From: JBGTSJ01 sp041940305
GTDB lineage: Bacteria; Planctomycetota; Planctomycetia; Planctomycetales; Planctomycetaceae
DNA length: 22,099 nt
NCBI GenBank assembly: GCA_041940305.1
Contig: JBGTSJ010000044.1
Coordinates: 1 to 22,099 of the forward strand
Direction of reading: 5' to 3'
Part shown: piece after piece, positions 5,603 through 13,588 of the stretch
Position numbering within the stretch: position 1 is the stretch's first letter
Layout: each line of letters starts with the position of its first letter
Notes under the pieces: generated by a model
What the model saw: the letters and a program-made list of their open reading frames with translations, nothing else
Told to the model about the DNA's origin: nothing
The model's database searches: none
Made by a program: the position numbers and the translations under genes

Positions 5603-7369
5603 ATGGTTGAACGTCGCAATCGTCGTGGGAGTGAGCAGCGGCAGACAGCCGCTCGCCGGGAAGTTCGGCGGAACCGGTCGGCCGATCAGGCTTCGCTGGT
5701 GGCGGCCGTCAATCGGTCGCAGGCGATCATCGAGTTTGAACTCGACGGCACGATCATCACGGCGAACGACAACTTCCTGCAGACGATGGGCTACTCGCTG
5801 GACGAGATCAGCGGGCGGCATCACAGCATGTTTGTGGACGAGGCGACGCGGAATTCAAGCGGCTACGCCGAGTTCTGGGGGCGGCTGAACCGGGGGCAGT
5901 TCGAAGCGGGACAGTACCGGCGGCTGGGGCAGGGCGGGCGCGAGGTCTGGCTGCAGGCGACGTACAACCCGGTATTCAATGGGGACGGGCAGCCGGTCAA
6001 GGTCGTCAAACTGGCGACCGACATCTCGGAGGCGGCCGCGGCGCAGGCGAAAGTGCAGAGCGCCCAGGAGCGGCTGCAGCAGATGGTGGAGAACTCCACG
6101 GTCCGGCTGATCATGGCGGACCGGGATTTCAACATCGTGTACATGAACCCGGCGTCGGTGCAGCAGCTCAAGGCGCTGCAGCATCTGCTTCCCTGTCCGG
6201 TGGACGAGATGATCGGCCGGTCGATCGACATTTTCCATCGGCAGCCGGAACATCAGCGGAGGCTGCTGGCCGATCCCCGCAATCTGCCGCACCGGGCCAA
6301 CATCAAGCTGGGGGACGAAGTTCTGGATCTGACGGCGGTCGCGATCATGGACTCGCAGGGGAACTACCTGGGGCCGATGATCAACTGGGAGGTGATCACG
6401 GAGGCTGAACGCGCGAAGGAGCGCGAACAGAAGATGCAGGCGGAGCAGCAGGCGGCAAGGGAAGATCTGGAATGCAAGGTGAATGCGCTGCTCAAGCTGG
6501 TGACGGGGGCGGCCGCGGGGGACCTGACGGCAGACTGCGACGTGCGGGGCGAGGACGACATGGGCCGGCTCGCCGCGGGCATGCGGCAGATGCTGGGGGA
6601 CCTGCGGGAGGTGATTGCGCAGGTGGTCGAGGCGGCCAGTCAGCAGAACGAAGGGGCGCGGACGATCGCCGAGAGCAGCGCCAACCTGAGCGACGGGGCG
6701 CAGTCGCAGGCGGCGTCCGTCGAAGAGATGACGGCCGCGGTGGAGCAGCTGATCGATTCGATCAATGCCATCTCCCGGAACGCCGCCGAAGCCCGGGAGC
6801 AGGCGGATTCGACCGTCACGCTGGCGAAGGGGGGCGGCGCGACGGTGGCTGAAGCCGTCAATTCGATGCGATTGATCCAGAAGTCGAGCGAGCAGATCAA
6901 CGACATCATCCAGGTGATCAGCGAGATCGCGAGCCAGACGAACCTCCTGGCGCTGAATGCGGCGATTGAGGCCGCGCGGGCGGGGGAGCATGGGCTTGGC
7001 TTCGCGGTTGTTGCTGATGAGGTGCGGAAGCTGGCGGAGCGGTCGAGCGAAGCGGCGAAAGAGATTACGCAGCTGATCAAGGAATCGACGCGGCGCGTGG
7101 AGGAGGGCGCCACGCTCTCCGAAAAAGTCGGAGACTCGCTCAAGGCGATTGTGGGGGCGGTGGACAGCACGGCGGCCGGGATCGCCAAGATCGCCGGAGC
7201 GACCGAGACGCAGGCGGCGAGCGCGACGGAAGTGCAGGCGGCGATCCGTTCGGTATCGCAGACGACGGAATCGAATGCCGCGTCGTCGGAACAGCTGGCC
7301 GCCAGTTCGGAGGAACTCGGCGCCCAGGCGCAGACGCTGCGGGACCTGGTCGCGAAATTCAAGGCATGA
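5603..7369 (+). CDS. Soluble methyl-accepting chemotaxis protein with two PAS domains
   Basis: This 588-residue receptor has no transmembrane segment. After a basic N-terminus come PAS-1 (about 30-140, with FELDGTIITANDNFLQTMGY and the PAC-like WLQATYNPVFNGDGQPVKVV) and PAS-2 (about 155-265, NSTVRLIMADRDFNIVYMNP). A charged helix and HAMP-like segment (about 270-345) lead to a long coiled-coil signalling domain to the end. The conserved hairpin tip at 440-480 reads EIASQTNLLALNAAIEAARA followed by GEHGLGFAVVADEVRKLAER, the region that contacts CheA and CheW. Gln/Glu-rich helices on either side are likely methylation sites for CheR/CheB. There is no CheR-tethering NWETF-type pentapeptide at the C-terminus (it ends LVAKFKA). 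It should sense an internal cue such as redox state or a bound ligand in the cytoplasm. Its stop overlaps the cheR start by four bases (ATGA), so the two are translationally coupled. Confidence 0.93.
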   Translation: MVERRNRRGSEQRQTAARREVRRNRSADQASLVAAVNRSQAIIEFELDGTIITANDNFLQTMGYSLDEISGRHHSMFVDEATRNSSGYAEFWGRLNRGQFEAGQYRRLGQGGREVWLQATYNPVFNGDGQPVKVVKLATDISEAAAAQAKVQSAQERLQQMVENSTVRLIMADRDFNIVYMNPASVQQLKALQHLLPCPVDEMIGRSIDIFHRQPEHQRRLLADPRNLPHRANIKLGDEVLDLTAVAIMDSQGNYLGPMINWEVITEAERAKEREQKMQAEQQAAREDLECKVNALLKLVTGAAAGDLTADCDVRGEDDMGRLAAGMRQMLGDLREVIAQVVEAASQQNEGARTIAESSANLSDGAQSQAASVEEMTAAVEQLIDSINAISRNAAEAREQADSTVTLAKGGGATVAEAVNSMRLIQKSSEQINDIIQVISEIASQTNLLALNAAIEAARAGEHGLGFAVVADEVRKLAERSSEAAKEITQLIKESTRRVEEGATLSEKVGDSLKAIVGAVDSTAAGIAKIAGATETQAASATEVQAAIRSVSQTTESNAASSEQLAASSEELGAQAQTLRDLVAKFKA

Positions 7370-8208
7370 GAGCCGCCGTGTCCGACCTGGAGAAGCTGAC
7401 GCCGGCGCAGTTCGACCGGTTCCGCGAGTTCATCTACCGGCAGAGCGGCATCCGGGTGGAAGCGTCGAAGATCACGCTGGTCAGCAACCGCATCCGGCGC
7501 CGGCTGCGGGCCGGCGGGCATCCCGACTTTGACGCGTATTACCGGTATCTCACGACGACCGGCGGACCGGCCGAACTGGAGCAGTTCCTCAATGCGATCA
7601 CCACCAACGAGACGCACTTTTTTCGCACGGGGGCTCACTTCGAGTGGTTCCGCAAGACGTTTCTGCCGGAGCTGATCACCCGGCAGCGGCAGGGGGAGCG
7701 CGCGGCGGACTTGCGCGTGTGGTCGGCGGCGTGCAGCACCGGCGAGGAGGCGTACTCGCTGGCGATCTGTCTTGCGGAGAACAGCCTGCGGATGCGGGGC
7801 TGGACGACTTCGGTGCTGGGGACGGACATCAGCGAGGCGGCGCTGCAGGGCGCGCGGCAGGGCGTTTATCGGGAGCGGTCGCTGGAGGAAGTCAGTCCCA
7901 TGCAGCTCAATCGCTACTTCGAGGCGATCGACGAAGGCGAGAAGTGGCGCGTGCGGACGGGCATTCGGGAGATCGTCGAGTTCCAGCGGCACAACCTGAT
8001 GGAACCGCTGCGGCGACCGCCGTTTGACTGCATCTTCATCCGCAACGTGCTCATCTATTTTGATCGGGAATCGAAGCAGGTGGTGATTCGCAACCTGCTG
8101 CAGGCGCTTGCCCGCGGAGGCCGCCTGGTCGTCGGACCGTCGGAAGGGATTTACGACATGCTCGATCCGCTCGTGAAGGAAAGCATCGGCATCTATCGCA
8201 AGCCGTGA
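7366..8208 (+). CDS. cheR: Chemoreceptor methyltransferase CheR
   Basis: This 280-residue protein transfers methyl groups from S-adenosylmethionine to receptor glutamates. The N-terminal helical CheR domain (about 8-75) leads into the methyltransferase domain. NETHFFR lies at 81-87, the SAM-binding motif WSAACSTGEEAYSLAI at 119-134, and the acidic motif LGTDIS near 151-156. FDCIFIRNVLIYFD at about 221-234 is the conserved NVLIYF signature. Length matches E. coli CheR (286 residues). The ATG lies within the last codons of the receptor gene, so it is probably translated with its substrate. Confidence 0.95.
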   Translation: MRAAVSDLEKLTPAQFDRFREFIYRQSGIRVEASKITLVSNRIRRRLRAGGHPDFDAYYRYLTTTGGPAELEQFLNAITTNETHFFRTGAHFEWFRKTFLPELITRQRQGERAADLRVWSAACSTGEEAYSLAICLAENSLRMRGWTTSVLGTDISEAALQGARQGVYRERSLEEVSPMQLNRYFEAIDEGEKWRVRTGIREIVEFQRHNLMEPLRRPPFDCIFIRNVLIYFDRESKQVVIRNLLQALARGGRLVVGPSEGIYDMLDPLVKESIGIYRKP

Positions 8209-8227
8209 GTGAAAGGAGCCGGCCGAC

Positions 8228-10615
8228 GTGAACGGCGACTTCGACTTTTCGACAGGCGCTCCCTCCAGCGAAATGGAGCAGTACCTGCAGATGTACCTCG
8301 ACGAGACGACCGAGCAGATGGACGCGCTCGTCGAATCGCTGCTGGTGCTGGAGGCCCAGCCTACGCATGCCGAACAGCTGAACGAGTCGTTCCGGCTGAT
8401 TCACTCGATCAAGGGTTCGTCGGCCCTGATGGGACTCGACGGCATCACCGTGCTGACGCATCACCTGGAGAATCACTTCGAGCGGCTGCGATCGGGACTG
8501 CAGACACTCGACCGGCAGTCGATGGGGGTCATTCTGCGGTGCGTCGACTTCCTGCGGGAATGCAATGACCGGCTTCGCGCGGGTGAGACGCTCAAGTCAG
8601 CACCGGAACTGCTCGAAGAACTCGGCGCGTTGAGTGGGTCGAGCGGCGGATCAGTTGATGCTGCGACAGAGTCCGAGTCGCGGGATATCGCGCCGACCGC
8701 GGAGCTGCCGGTGGAATCTGCGACATCGACGGAGGAGAGAGAGACGGCGACGGCGCGCCCATTCCGGCTGCTCGTGCAGTTCGAGCCGGATCTGCCGCTG
8801 ATGGATCTCAAGGCCGAACTGGTCCTGACGCGACTGGAGCCTCTCGCCCGCATCGACGACACGCGTCCGCCGCGCGCGGAACTGGAGCGGGTGCCGGTAT
8901 CGAGATGTCTGGAGATCCTGCTGACCAGCGACCGGGACGCGGATGAGCTGCGGCTCGCGGCCGACGTGGACGGCGTTGCGCTGATCGAGGTCGAGCCAGG
9001 CAGCACGTCTTTCCGCTCGTCGCCGACCCCTGAACAGACTACGGCCGATGCGGCTCCGACGGGTGAGTCCGCAGATGCTGCCGCATTGAAGTCGCCGGAG
9101 CCACCGAAACCTCCGGACGAAGCTGGGAGCGCGGACGGGCCTGCCGAGCCCCCCCAGGTCCCTGCTGACACCGGCGATGCCAAAGCGAAAGTCGCCGAAA
9201 CGGTGCGAGTCGACATTTCGCGGCTGGACGATCTGATGAACCTCGCGGGGGAGCTGGTCGTCAACAAGGCACGGTTCGTGCAAATCGCGCGGCAGATGAG
9301 CCCGGCGTTTCGGAAGTCCAGCGTGTCGAGCCGCGCACGGAGTTTTGGCGACTCGATACGGCGGGCCATCGGGCTGATGAAACAGCAGTGCGGAGATGAC
9401 GAGGCGGCGCGGCTGTGGGCCGAGCAGTTGCACGACTTGGAAGTGGAGCTCGATGCGCTGGAGGAGCAGTCGCAGTTGTGGGAGCGCAGCCGTCGCGGAT
9501 TTATGCAGATCACCGAAGCGATCGACCAGATGTCGCGGGTGTCGAACAGCTTGCAGCGCGGCGTGCTCGACACGCGGATGGTGCCGGTCGCGCCGCTGTT
9601 CAACCGCTTCAAGCGGGTGGTCCGCGACATCGCTTTGGAACTGGGCAAGCAGGTCCGGCTCGAGATTCACGGTGAGAACACGGAACTCGATAAGCGGATG
9701 ATCGACGAACTGGGTGACCCGCTGGTGCACCTGGTGCGGAACGCGATCGATCACGGGATCGAAAGTGGGGAGGTCCGCGCGCGCCGGGGCAAACCGGAGG
9801 TCGGCACCCTCACGCTTGAAGCGGCACACAGCGGCAACAACGTCTACATCACGGTGCGGGACGACGGCGGCGGGATCAACCTGGAGAAGGTGCGGCAGAA
9901 GATCGTGGATCGCGGCCTGCTGACGCGCGAGGCCGCCGCCGCACTCGCTGACGCCGATGTCGCGGAGTACATCTGGCATCCGGGATTCAGCACGGCCGAC
10001 GCCGTCTCGGATCTCTCAGGCCGCGGGGTGGGGATGGACATCGTCAAGACTCGCATCGCCGAGTTGAACGGCGCGATCACTGTGCAGGAGGCGTCCGGCC
10101 GCGGTACAACGTTTACGATCCGGCTGCCGCTCACGCTGGCGATCATCCGCAGCCTGCTGTTTCGCGTGCCTTACGGAATCTTCGCCGTCCCGATCGAGAA
10201 CGTGCGGGAGATTGTCTCGGTGCCGGCCGACGAAGTGCTGTCGGTGCACGGTCGGCAGACATTCGACGTGCGCGGGACCTTCCTCCCGCTGGTCTCCATC
10301 GACGACCTCTTCGAGTGGCATGGAGATGGCCAGCGACCCGTCTCCGCGGAGGCCGGCGCTGGAGATGGGCCGTCCCGAATCAACGTGGTGATCCTGCACT
10401 CAGGGGAGCAATCGATCGGACTGCGTGTGGACGAACTGCACGGGAGCCAGGAGATTGTGATCAAGTCGCTGGCGGAGAACTTCATTCACATCCGGGGTCT
10501 CGCGGGAGCGAGCATCCTGGGAGACGGCTCGGTCTGCCTGCTGCTCGATGCCGGAGCCGCAATCTCTCTGGCGGCCGACCCGCGCCGGCGAAGAGCGGCG
10601 GCGACGGTCGGTTGA
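8228..10615 (+). CDS. cheA: Chemotaxis histidine kinase CheA
   Basis: This 795-residue hybrid-less CheA has all five modules. P1 (about 13-125) carries the phospho-accepting His59 in LIHSIKGSS. An alpha/beta P2-like domain (about 177-257) may bind response regulators, and is followed by a Pro/Ala-rich linker. P3 dimerisation starts at VRVDISRLDDLMNLAGELVV (327-346) and is longer than usual, with an extra helical stretch at about 360-430. The P4 ATPase has the N box HLVRNAIDHG (501-510), G1 VRDDGGGI (543-550), G2 GRGVGMDIV (598-606) and GRGTTFTIRLP. P5 (about 640-785) is the CheW-like domain. It autophosphorylates and passes phosphate to CheY, CheB and probably the PP2C regulator downstream. 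Start GTG 8228 has AAAGGAG (8212-8218) nine bases upstream. Nineteen bases separate it from cheR. Confidence 0.96.
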   Translation: MNGDFDFSTGAPSSEMEQYLQMYLDETTEQMDALVESLLVLEAQPTHAEQLNESFRLIHSIKGSSALMGLDGITVLTHHLENHFERLRSGLQTLDRQSMGVILRCVDFLRECNDRLRAGETLKSAPELLEELGALSGSSGGSVDAATESESRDIAPTAELPVESATSTEERETATARPFRLLVQFEPDLPLMDLKAELVLTRLEPLARIDDTRPPRAELERVPVSRCLEILLTSDRDADELRLAADVDGVALIEVEPGSTSFRSSPTPEQTTADAAPTGESADAAALKSPEPPKPPDEAGSADGPAEPPQVPADTGDAKAKVAETVRVDISRLDDLMNLAGELVVNKARFVQIARQMSPAFRKSSVSSRARSFGDSIRRAIGLMKQQCGDDEAARLWAEQLHDLEVELDALEEQSQLWERSRRGFMQITEAIDQMSRVSNSLQRGVLDTRMVPVAPLFNRFKRVVRDIALELGKQVRLEIHGENTELDKRMIDELGDPLVHLVRNAIDHGIESGEVRARRGKPEVGTLTLEAAHSGNNVYITVRDDGGGINLEKVRQKIVDRGLLTREAAAALADADVAEYIWHPGFSTADAVSDLSGRGVGMDIVKTRIAELNGAITVQEASGRGTTFTIRLPLTLAIIRSLLFRVPYGIFAVPIENVREIVSVPADEVLSVHGRQTFDVRGTFLPLVSIDDLFEWHGDGQRPVSAEAGAGDGPSRINVVILHSGEQSIGLRVDELHGSQEIVIKSLAENFIHIRGLAGASILGDGSVCLLLDAGAAISLAADPRRRRAAATVG

Positions 10616-10659
10616 AGCGCTGAACCTCACTGGCCATTGGAGACCTCTGGCAGCATGAG

Positions 10660-11289
10660 ATGCTAAGTGAATCACAATTGTCCGCGCTGACGGACCTGTT
10701 CCATCACGGAGCGGACGACGCCTCGGCCGCGCTGTCCCGCTGGCTGGAGCGGTCGGCGTCCGTCTCGATCGATGCGGTCGCCCAGTTGCCTCTCGCCGGG
10801 GCGACCGGCGAACTGGGGCATGGCGAGCGGCCGGTCTGCTGCTGCGCCATGCAGTTGAGCGGTGCGGTGACCGGACACCTGCTGCTGATCGTCGACGATG
10901 CCGGCGGACTCGCGCTGGCGGATCTGCTGCTGCAGCGGCCGGTCGGCGAGTCCAGCGAGTGGGGAGAGGTGGAGAAGTCTGCGGCGCTGGAGACAGCCAA
11001 CATCATCGGCTGCGCGTACCTGAATGCGCTGGCCCGCAGCCTGCCTGCCGGCGGAACCGGACAGGACGCCGAACTGCTCCCCTCGCCGCCACAGTTCGTG
11101 CGCGACTACGCGGAGTCCGTGCTGCAGTTCGCCTTAATGGACCAGGCGATGGCGTCGGACATGGTGTTTCTGACCCGCACGGCCTTCCGCATCGAAGATG
11201 CCCCCATCGGCTGCAGTCTGCTCTTCGTTCCGGGTGCGGACTGTCTGCGCGCCTTATGTGAGTTGTTGCCGGACGGGAGCGATTACTAA
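10660..11289 (+). CDS. cheC: CheC-like CheY-P phosphatase with one intact site
   Basis: This 209-residue protein matches the CheC/CheX/FliY phosphatase family, which dephosphorylates CheY-P. The second helix motif is intact: KSAALETANIIGCAYLNALA at 106-125 gives the Ser-x3-Glu111-x2-Asn114 signature, followed by LLPSPP at 139-144 as in CheC. The first motif (LSALTDLFHHGADDASAALS, 7-26) keeps the helix pattern but has Asp12 and His15 where Glu and Asn are expected, so probably only one site works. Classical CheC binds CheD, and cheD is the next gene. ATG 10660 was used; the nearest Shine-Dalgarno (GGAG, 10639-10642) is rather far. A CheX assignment is possible but less likely given the two-lobed length. 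Confidence 0.82.
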   Translation: MLSESQLSALTDLFHHGADDASAALSRWLERSASVSIDAVAQLPLAGATGELGHGERPVCCCAMQLSGAVTGHLLLIVDDAGGLALADLLLQRPVGESSEWGEVEKSAALETANIIGCAYLNALARSLPAGGTGQDAELLPSPPQFVRDYAESVLQFALMDQAMASDMVFLTRTAFRIEDAPIGCSLLFVPGADCLRALCELLPDGSDY

Positions 11290-11299
11290 AGGCAGAACC

Positions 11300-11379
11300 G
11301 GGAGGGCGAGGCTCCTGCCGAGCCAACTCCGTCACAGGAGCCGTTCATAAGAGCGGCTCCGCGGGAGCGTCGCCCTCCC
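11300..11379. repeat. Inverted repeat, GGGAGGGCGAGG family
   Basis: A 25-base arm beginning GGGAGGGCGAGGCTCC (11300-11324) is complementary, with three mismatches, to 11355-11379 ending GTCGCCCTCCC. A smaller alternative hairpin lies inside: GGAGCCG (11338-11344) with CGGCTCC (11354-11360). It starts 10 bases after the cheC stop. I recall this string as a common dispersed intergenic repeat in planctomycetes. It could act as a weak terminator or mRNA stabiliser between cheC and cheD. Confidence 0.75.
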
Positions 11380-11454
11380 ACATGCAGGATTCCAAGAAGT
11401 GAAACCCGCCTCCAGGCGCGCGACCACAGGCGCTGCTTTGCCCATCACTCCCGG

Positions 11455-11511
11455 CCCCTCTCCCCGCCCAATACGTTGTGAAGTGGAGGCCCTGTTCTGC
11501 GGGGAGAGGGG
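11455..11511. repeat. C-rich/G-rich inverted repeat with 31-base loop
   Basis: CCCCTCTCCCCGC (11455-11467) pairs perfectly with GCGGGGAGAGGGG (11499-11511) around a 31-base loop. A related element with the same loop length follows the phosphoketolase gene at 17638-17696. The remainder of the 307-base cheC-cheD gap holds no gene. Confidence 0.7.
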
Positions 11512-11596
11512 AAAACGCACTGAGACGCCGCACTACCATTGAGACCACAGGCCCCTGCCGAATCGACCCCATTTAAGTTAAGTTGACGAACTGCTC

Positions 11597-12097
11597 GTGA
11601 GCCCCAGTCGTTCCGTGTCACACCTCTGCACTCCGGCGTCGTTGCCGATGGGGGAGATCGCGGTTGCGCGCGGCGAGGGGACGTTGCGGACGCTGCTGGG
11701 ATCCTGCCTGGGATTGGTGTTGTACGAGCGGAGGATGCACATTGGAGCGCTGGCCCACATTGTGCTGCCCGACTCGCAGGGGCGCACGGAGGCCCCCGGC
11801 AAGTACGTGGACACGGCGGTGCCGGCGATGCTGCAGCGCATGCAGGAGTATGCCGACGGAGCGCCGCTGCGGCTGGAGGCCCGGTACGCCGGCGGAGCCA
11901 ACATGTTCGCAGCGGCCGATCCGGTCAACACCGTCGGCGTGCAGAACGTGCAGGCGGTGGAGCGGATCCTTGCGCGGCTCCGGATCCCGGTCCTGGGCCA
12001 GCACTGTGGGGGCTCGCAGGGACGCAGGCTGCGGTTGGACCTGGCGACGGGGATTGTCACAATCGAAATCGTCGGCGTTGAGCCGATCACTCTGTAG
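11597..12097 (+). CDS. cheD: Chemoreceptor glutamine deamidase CheD
   Basis: This 166-residue CheD deamidates receptor glutamines to glutamates, making them methylatable, and in CheC-containing systems its activity is set by CheC and CheY-P. The catalytic Cys37 lies in TLLGSCLGLVLY and the catalytic His54 in IGALAHIVLP; KYVDTAVPAML and GGANMF further along are also typical. The GTG start at 11597 gives about ten residues more than most CheD proteins. An in-frame ATG at 11648 would also leave an intact domain; neither has a clear ribosome-binding site. cheY follows after 12 bases. Confidence 0.92.
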   Translation: MSPSRSVSHLCTPASLPMGEIAVARGEGTLRTLLGSCLGLVLYERRMHIGALAHIVLPDSQGRTEAPGKYVDTAVPAMLQRMQEYADGAPLRLEARYAGGANMFAAADPVNTVGVQNVQAVERILARLRIPVLGQHCGGSQGRRLRLDLATGIVTIEIVGVEPITL

Positions 12098-12109
12098 GCC
12101 GCTACGAAC

Positions 12110-12478
12110 ATGGCAAAACGCGTGCTGATTGTGGACGACGCACTGATCATGCGGATGCGGATCAAGGAGATCGCCACGGACGCAGGCTGGGAGATCGCCG
12201 GCGAAGCCGCCAACGGCGAAGAGGGCCTGGCCCGTTACCGCGAACTGGCGCCCGATCTCACCACGCTGGATATCGTCATGCCGAAACTCGACGGCGTTTC
12301 GGTGCTGCGGGAGATCAAGGCGGAGAACCCCGCAGCCACGGTCGTGATGGTGAGCGCCGTGGATCAGAAGGGAAAGCTTTCGGAGTGCATCCGGCTCGGA
12401 GCCGCGGACTTCATCGTGAAGCCGTTCGACAAAGAGCGGTTGAAAAGCTTCTTCACCCGGTACGGCCAGGACAGGTAA
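12110..12478 (+). CDS. cheY: Single-domain response regulator CheY
   Basis: This 122-residue receiver domain stands alone. The acidic pair is Asp9/Asp10 (LIVDDA), the phospho-acceptor is Asp54 (TTLDIVMPKLDG), the switch Ser82 lies in VMVSAVDQ and the conserved Lys104 in FIVKPFD. It is probably the main CheA target and the substrate of the CheC-like phosphatase. Its output partner is not visible in the window because no flagellar switch gene is present. It lies 12 bases after cheD and 26 bases before cheB. Confidence 0.93.
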   Translation: MAKRVLIVDDALIMRMRIKEIATDAGWEIAGEAANGEEGLARYRELAPDLTTLDIVMPKLDGVSVLREIKAENPAATVVMVSAVDQKGKLSECIRLGAADFIVKPFDKERLKSFFTRYGQDR

Positions 12479-12504
12479 CACATCGTCTCAGAGAGGTCGC
12501 GGGC

Positions 12505-13587
12505 GTGCCGGCAGACGGAACAGTGCGAATCCTGGTGGTGGACGACTCGGCGCTCTACCGCCAGCTCGTGCGCAACGTGTTGCGTGATGTCCCTGGCGTG
12601 GAAGTCGTGGGCATGGCGGCGAGCGGCGACGAAGCGCTCGCTCAGCTGGATCAGCTGGCTCCGGATCTGCTGACGCTCGACGTCAACATGCCCGGACGGA
12701 ACGGCATCGAAGTCCTGAAGGAGATGCGCCGCCGCCAGTCGCCGGCGCGGGCCGTCATGCTCAGTGGCTTCACCGCGGAAGGCGCGCAGGTGACGACGGA
12801 CGCCCTGCTCGAAGGTGCGTTTGACTTCATCCTCAAGCCGTCCGGCCAGAACGCACTGGCCAACCGCAACGCCCTGCTGGAGGGCTTGACCGAGAAAGTA
12901 CAGGCGTTTCGGGCCAGCCGGCAGGACGAGAGCACAGCGACTCGCTCCGACACAGCGCCGGCCCTTCGCGAACCGCTCCAGCAGGACGCATCCTCTCCGT
13001 ATGCCGCCGTTCTCATCGCGACTTCCACCGGCGGACCGATCGCTCTGCGTGAGATCCTGCCGCTGATCCCGGGAGATTTTCCGGCACCGATTCTGATCGT
13101 CCAGCACATGCCGGCCCAGTACACGCATTCCCTTGCGCAGCGGCTGAACGAGGCCTCGCAGATCGAAGTGGTCGAAGCGACCGACGGCATGACGCTTGAA
13201 CCCGGCTGGGCGTTTCTCGCGCCCGGCGGGCGGCAGATGAGAATTCGCCGGCAGTCAGGGTCGGCCGCGATTGAGATCACCGATGATCCTCGCGAGAACA
13301 GCTGCCGCCCCTCGGCCGACTACCTGTTTCGCTCGGTCGCCGCCGAACTCGACGACCCGGTGCTGGCCGTCGTGCTCACCGGCATGGGTCGCGACGGAGT
13401 GGAGGGCTGCCGGCTGCTGAAGGAGCGTTCCGCCTGCATCGTGGCGCAGCATCCTGCAGGCTGCAGCGTGTATGGCATGCCCAAGGCCGTCACCGAAGAG
13501 GGGCTTGCGGATCGGGTCCTCTCGCTCGAACAGATCGCATCGTTCCTCATCCGCACGTTCACTTCATTACGAAAGAGTTCGAATTGA
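12505..13587 (+). CDS. cheB: Chemoreceptor methylesterase CheB
   Basis: This 360-residue protein has an N-terminal receiver (about 7-125, acidic pair Asp13/Asp14, phospho-acceptor Asp59 in LTLDVNMPG, Lys111 in ILKPSG), a variable linker (about 135-165), and a C-terminal methylesterase/deamidase. The catalytic triad is visible: Ser174 in IATSTGGP, His201 in VQHMPAQYT and Asp297 in LTGMGRDGVEG. Phosphorylation by CheA activates removal of methyl groups added by CheR. The open frame extends upstream into cheY, but GTG 12505 is the likely start: GAGAGG (12491-12496) lies eight bases before it and the receiver begins directly after. One base separates its stop from the next gene. Confidence 0.93.
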   Translation: MPADGTVRILVVDDSALYRQLVRNVLRDVPGVEVVGMAASGDEALAQLDQLAPDLLTLDVNMPGRNGIEVLKEMRRRQSPARAVMLSGFTAEGAQVTTDALLEGAFDFILKPSGQNALANRNALLEGLTEKVQAFRASRQDESTATRSDTAPALREPLQQDASSPYAAVLIATSTGGPIALREILPLIPGDFPAPILIVQHMPAQYTHSLAQRLNEASQIEVVEATDGMTLEPGWAFLAPGGRQMRIRRQSGSAAIEITDDPRENSCRPSADYLFRSVAAELDDPVLAVVLTGMGRDGVEGCRLLKERSACIVAQHPAGCSVYGMPKAVTEEGLADRVLSLEQIASFLIRTFTSLRKSSN

Positions 13588-13588
13588 C

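Noticed and set aside
5273..5824. Minus-strand ORF of 183 codons with Lys/Arg/Gly/His-rich repeats between cheW and the receptor gene
   Set aside because: Its repeated peptide is simply the translation of the 9-bp periodic inverted repeat, and it overlaps real genes on both sides.
5855..6991. Long minus-strand ORF opposite the receptor gene
   Set aside because: It is antisense to a clearly recognised chemoreceptor, and its product is His/Arg/Leu-rich without motifs.
11332..11572. Small minus-strand ORFs in the cheC-cheD gap
   Set aside because: They are translations of the inverted repeats and have no ribosome-binding site.
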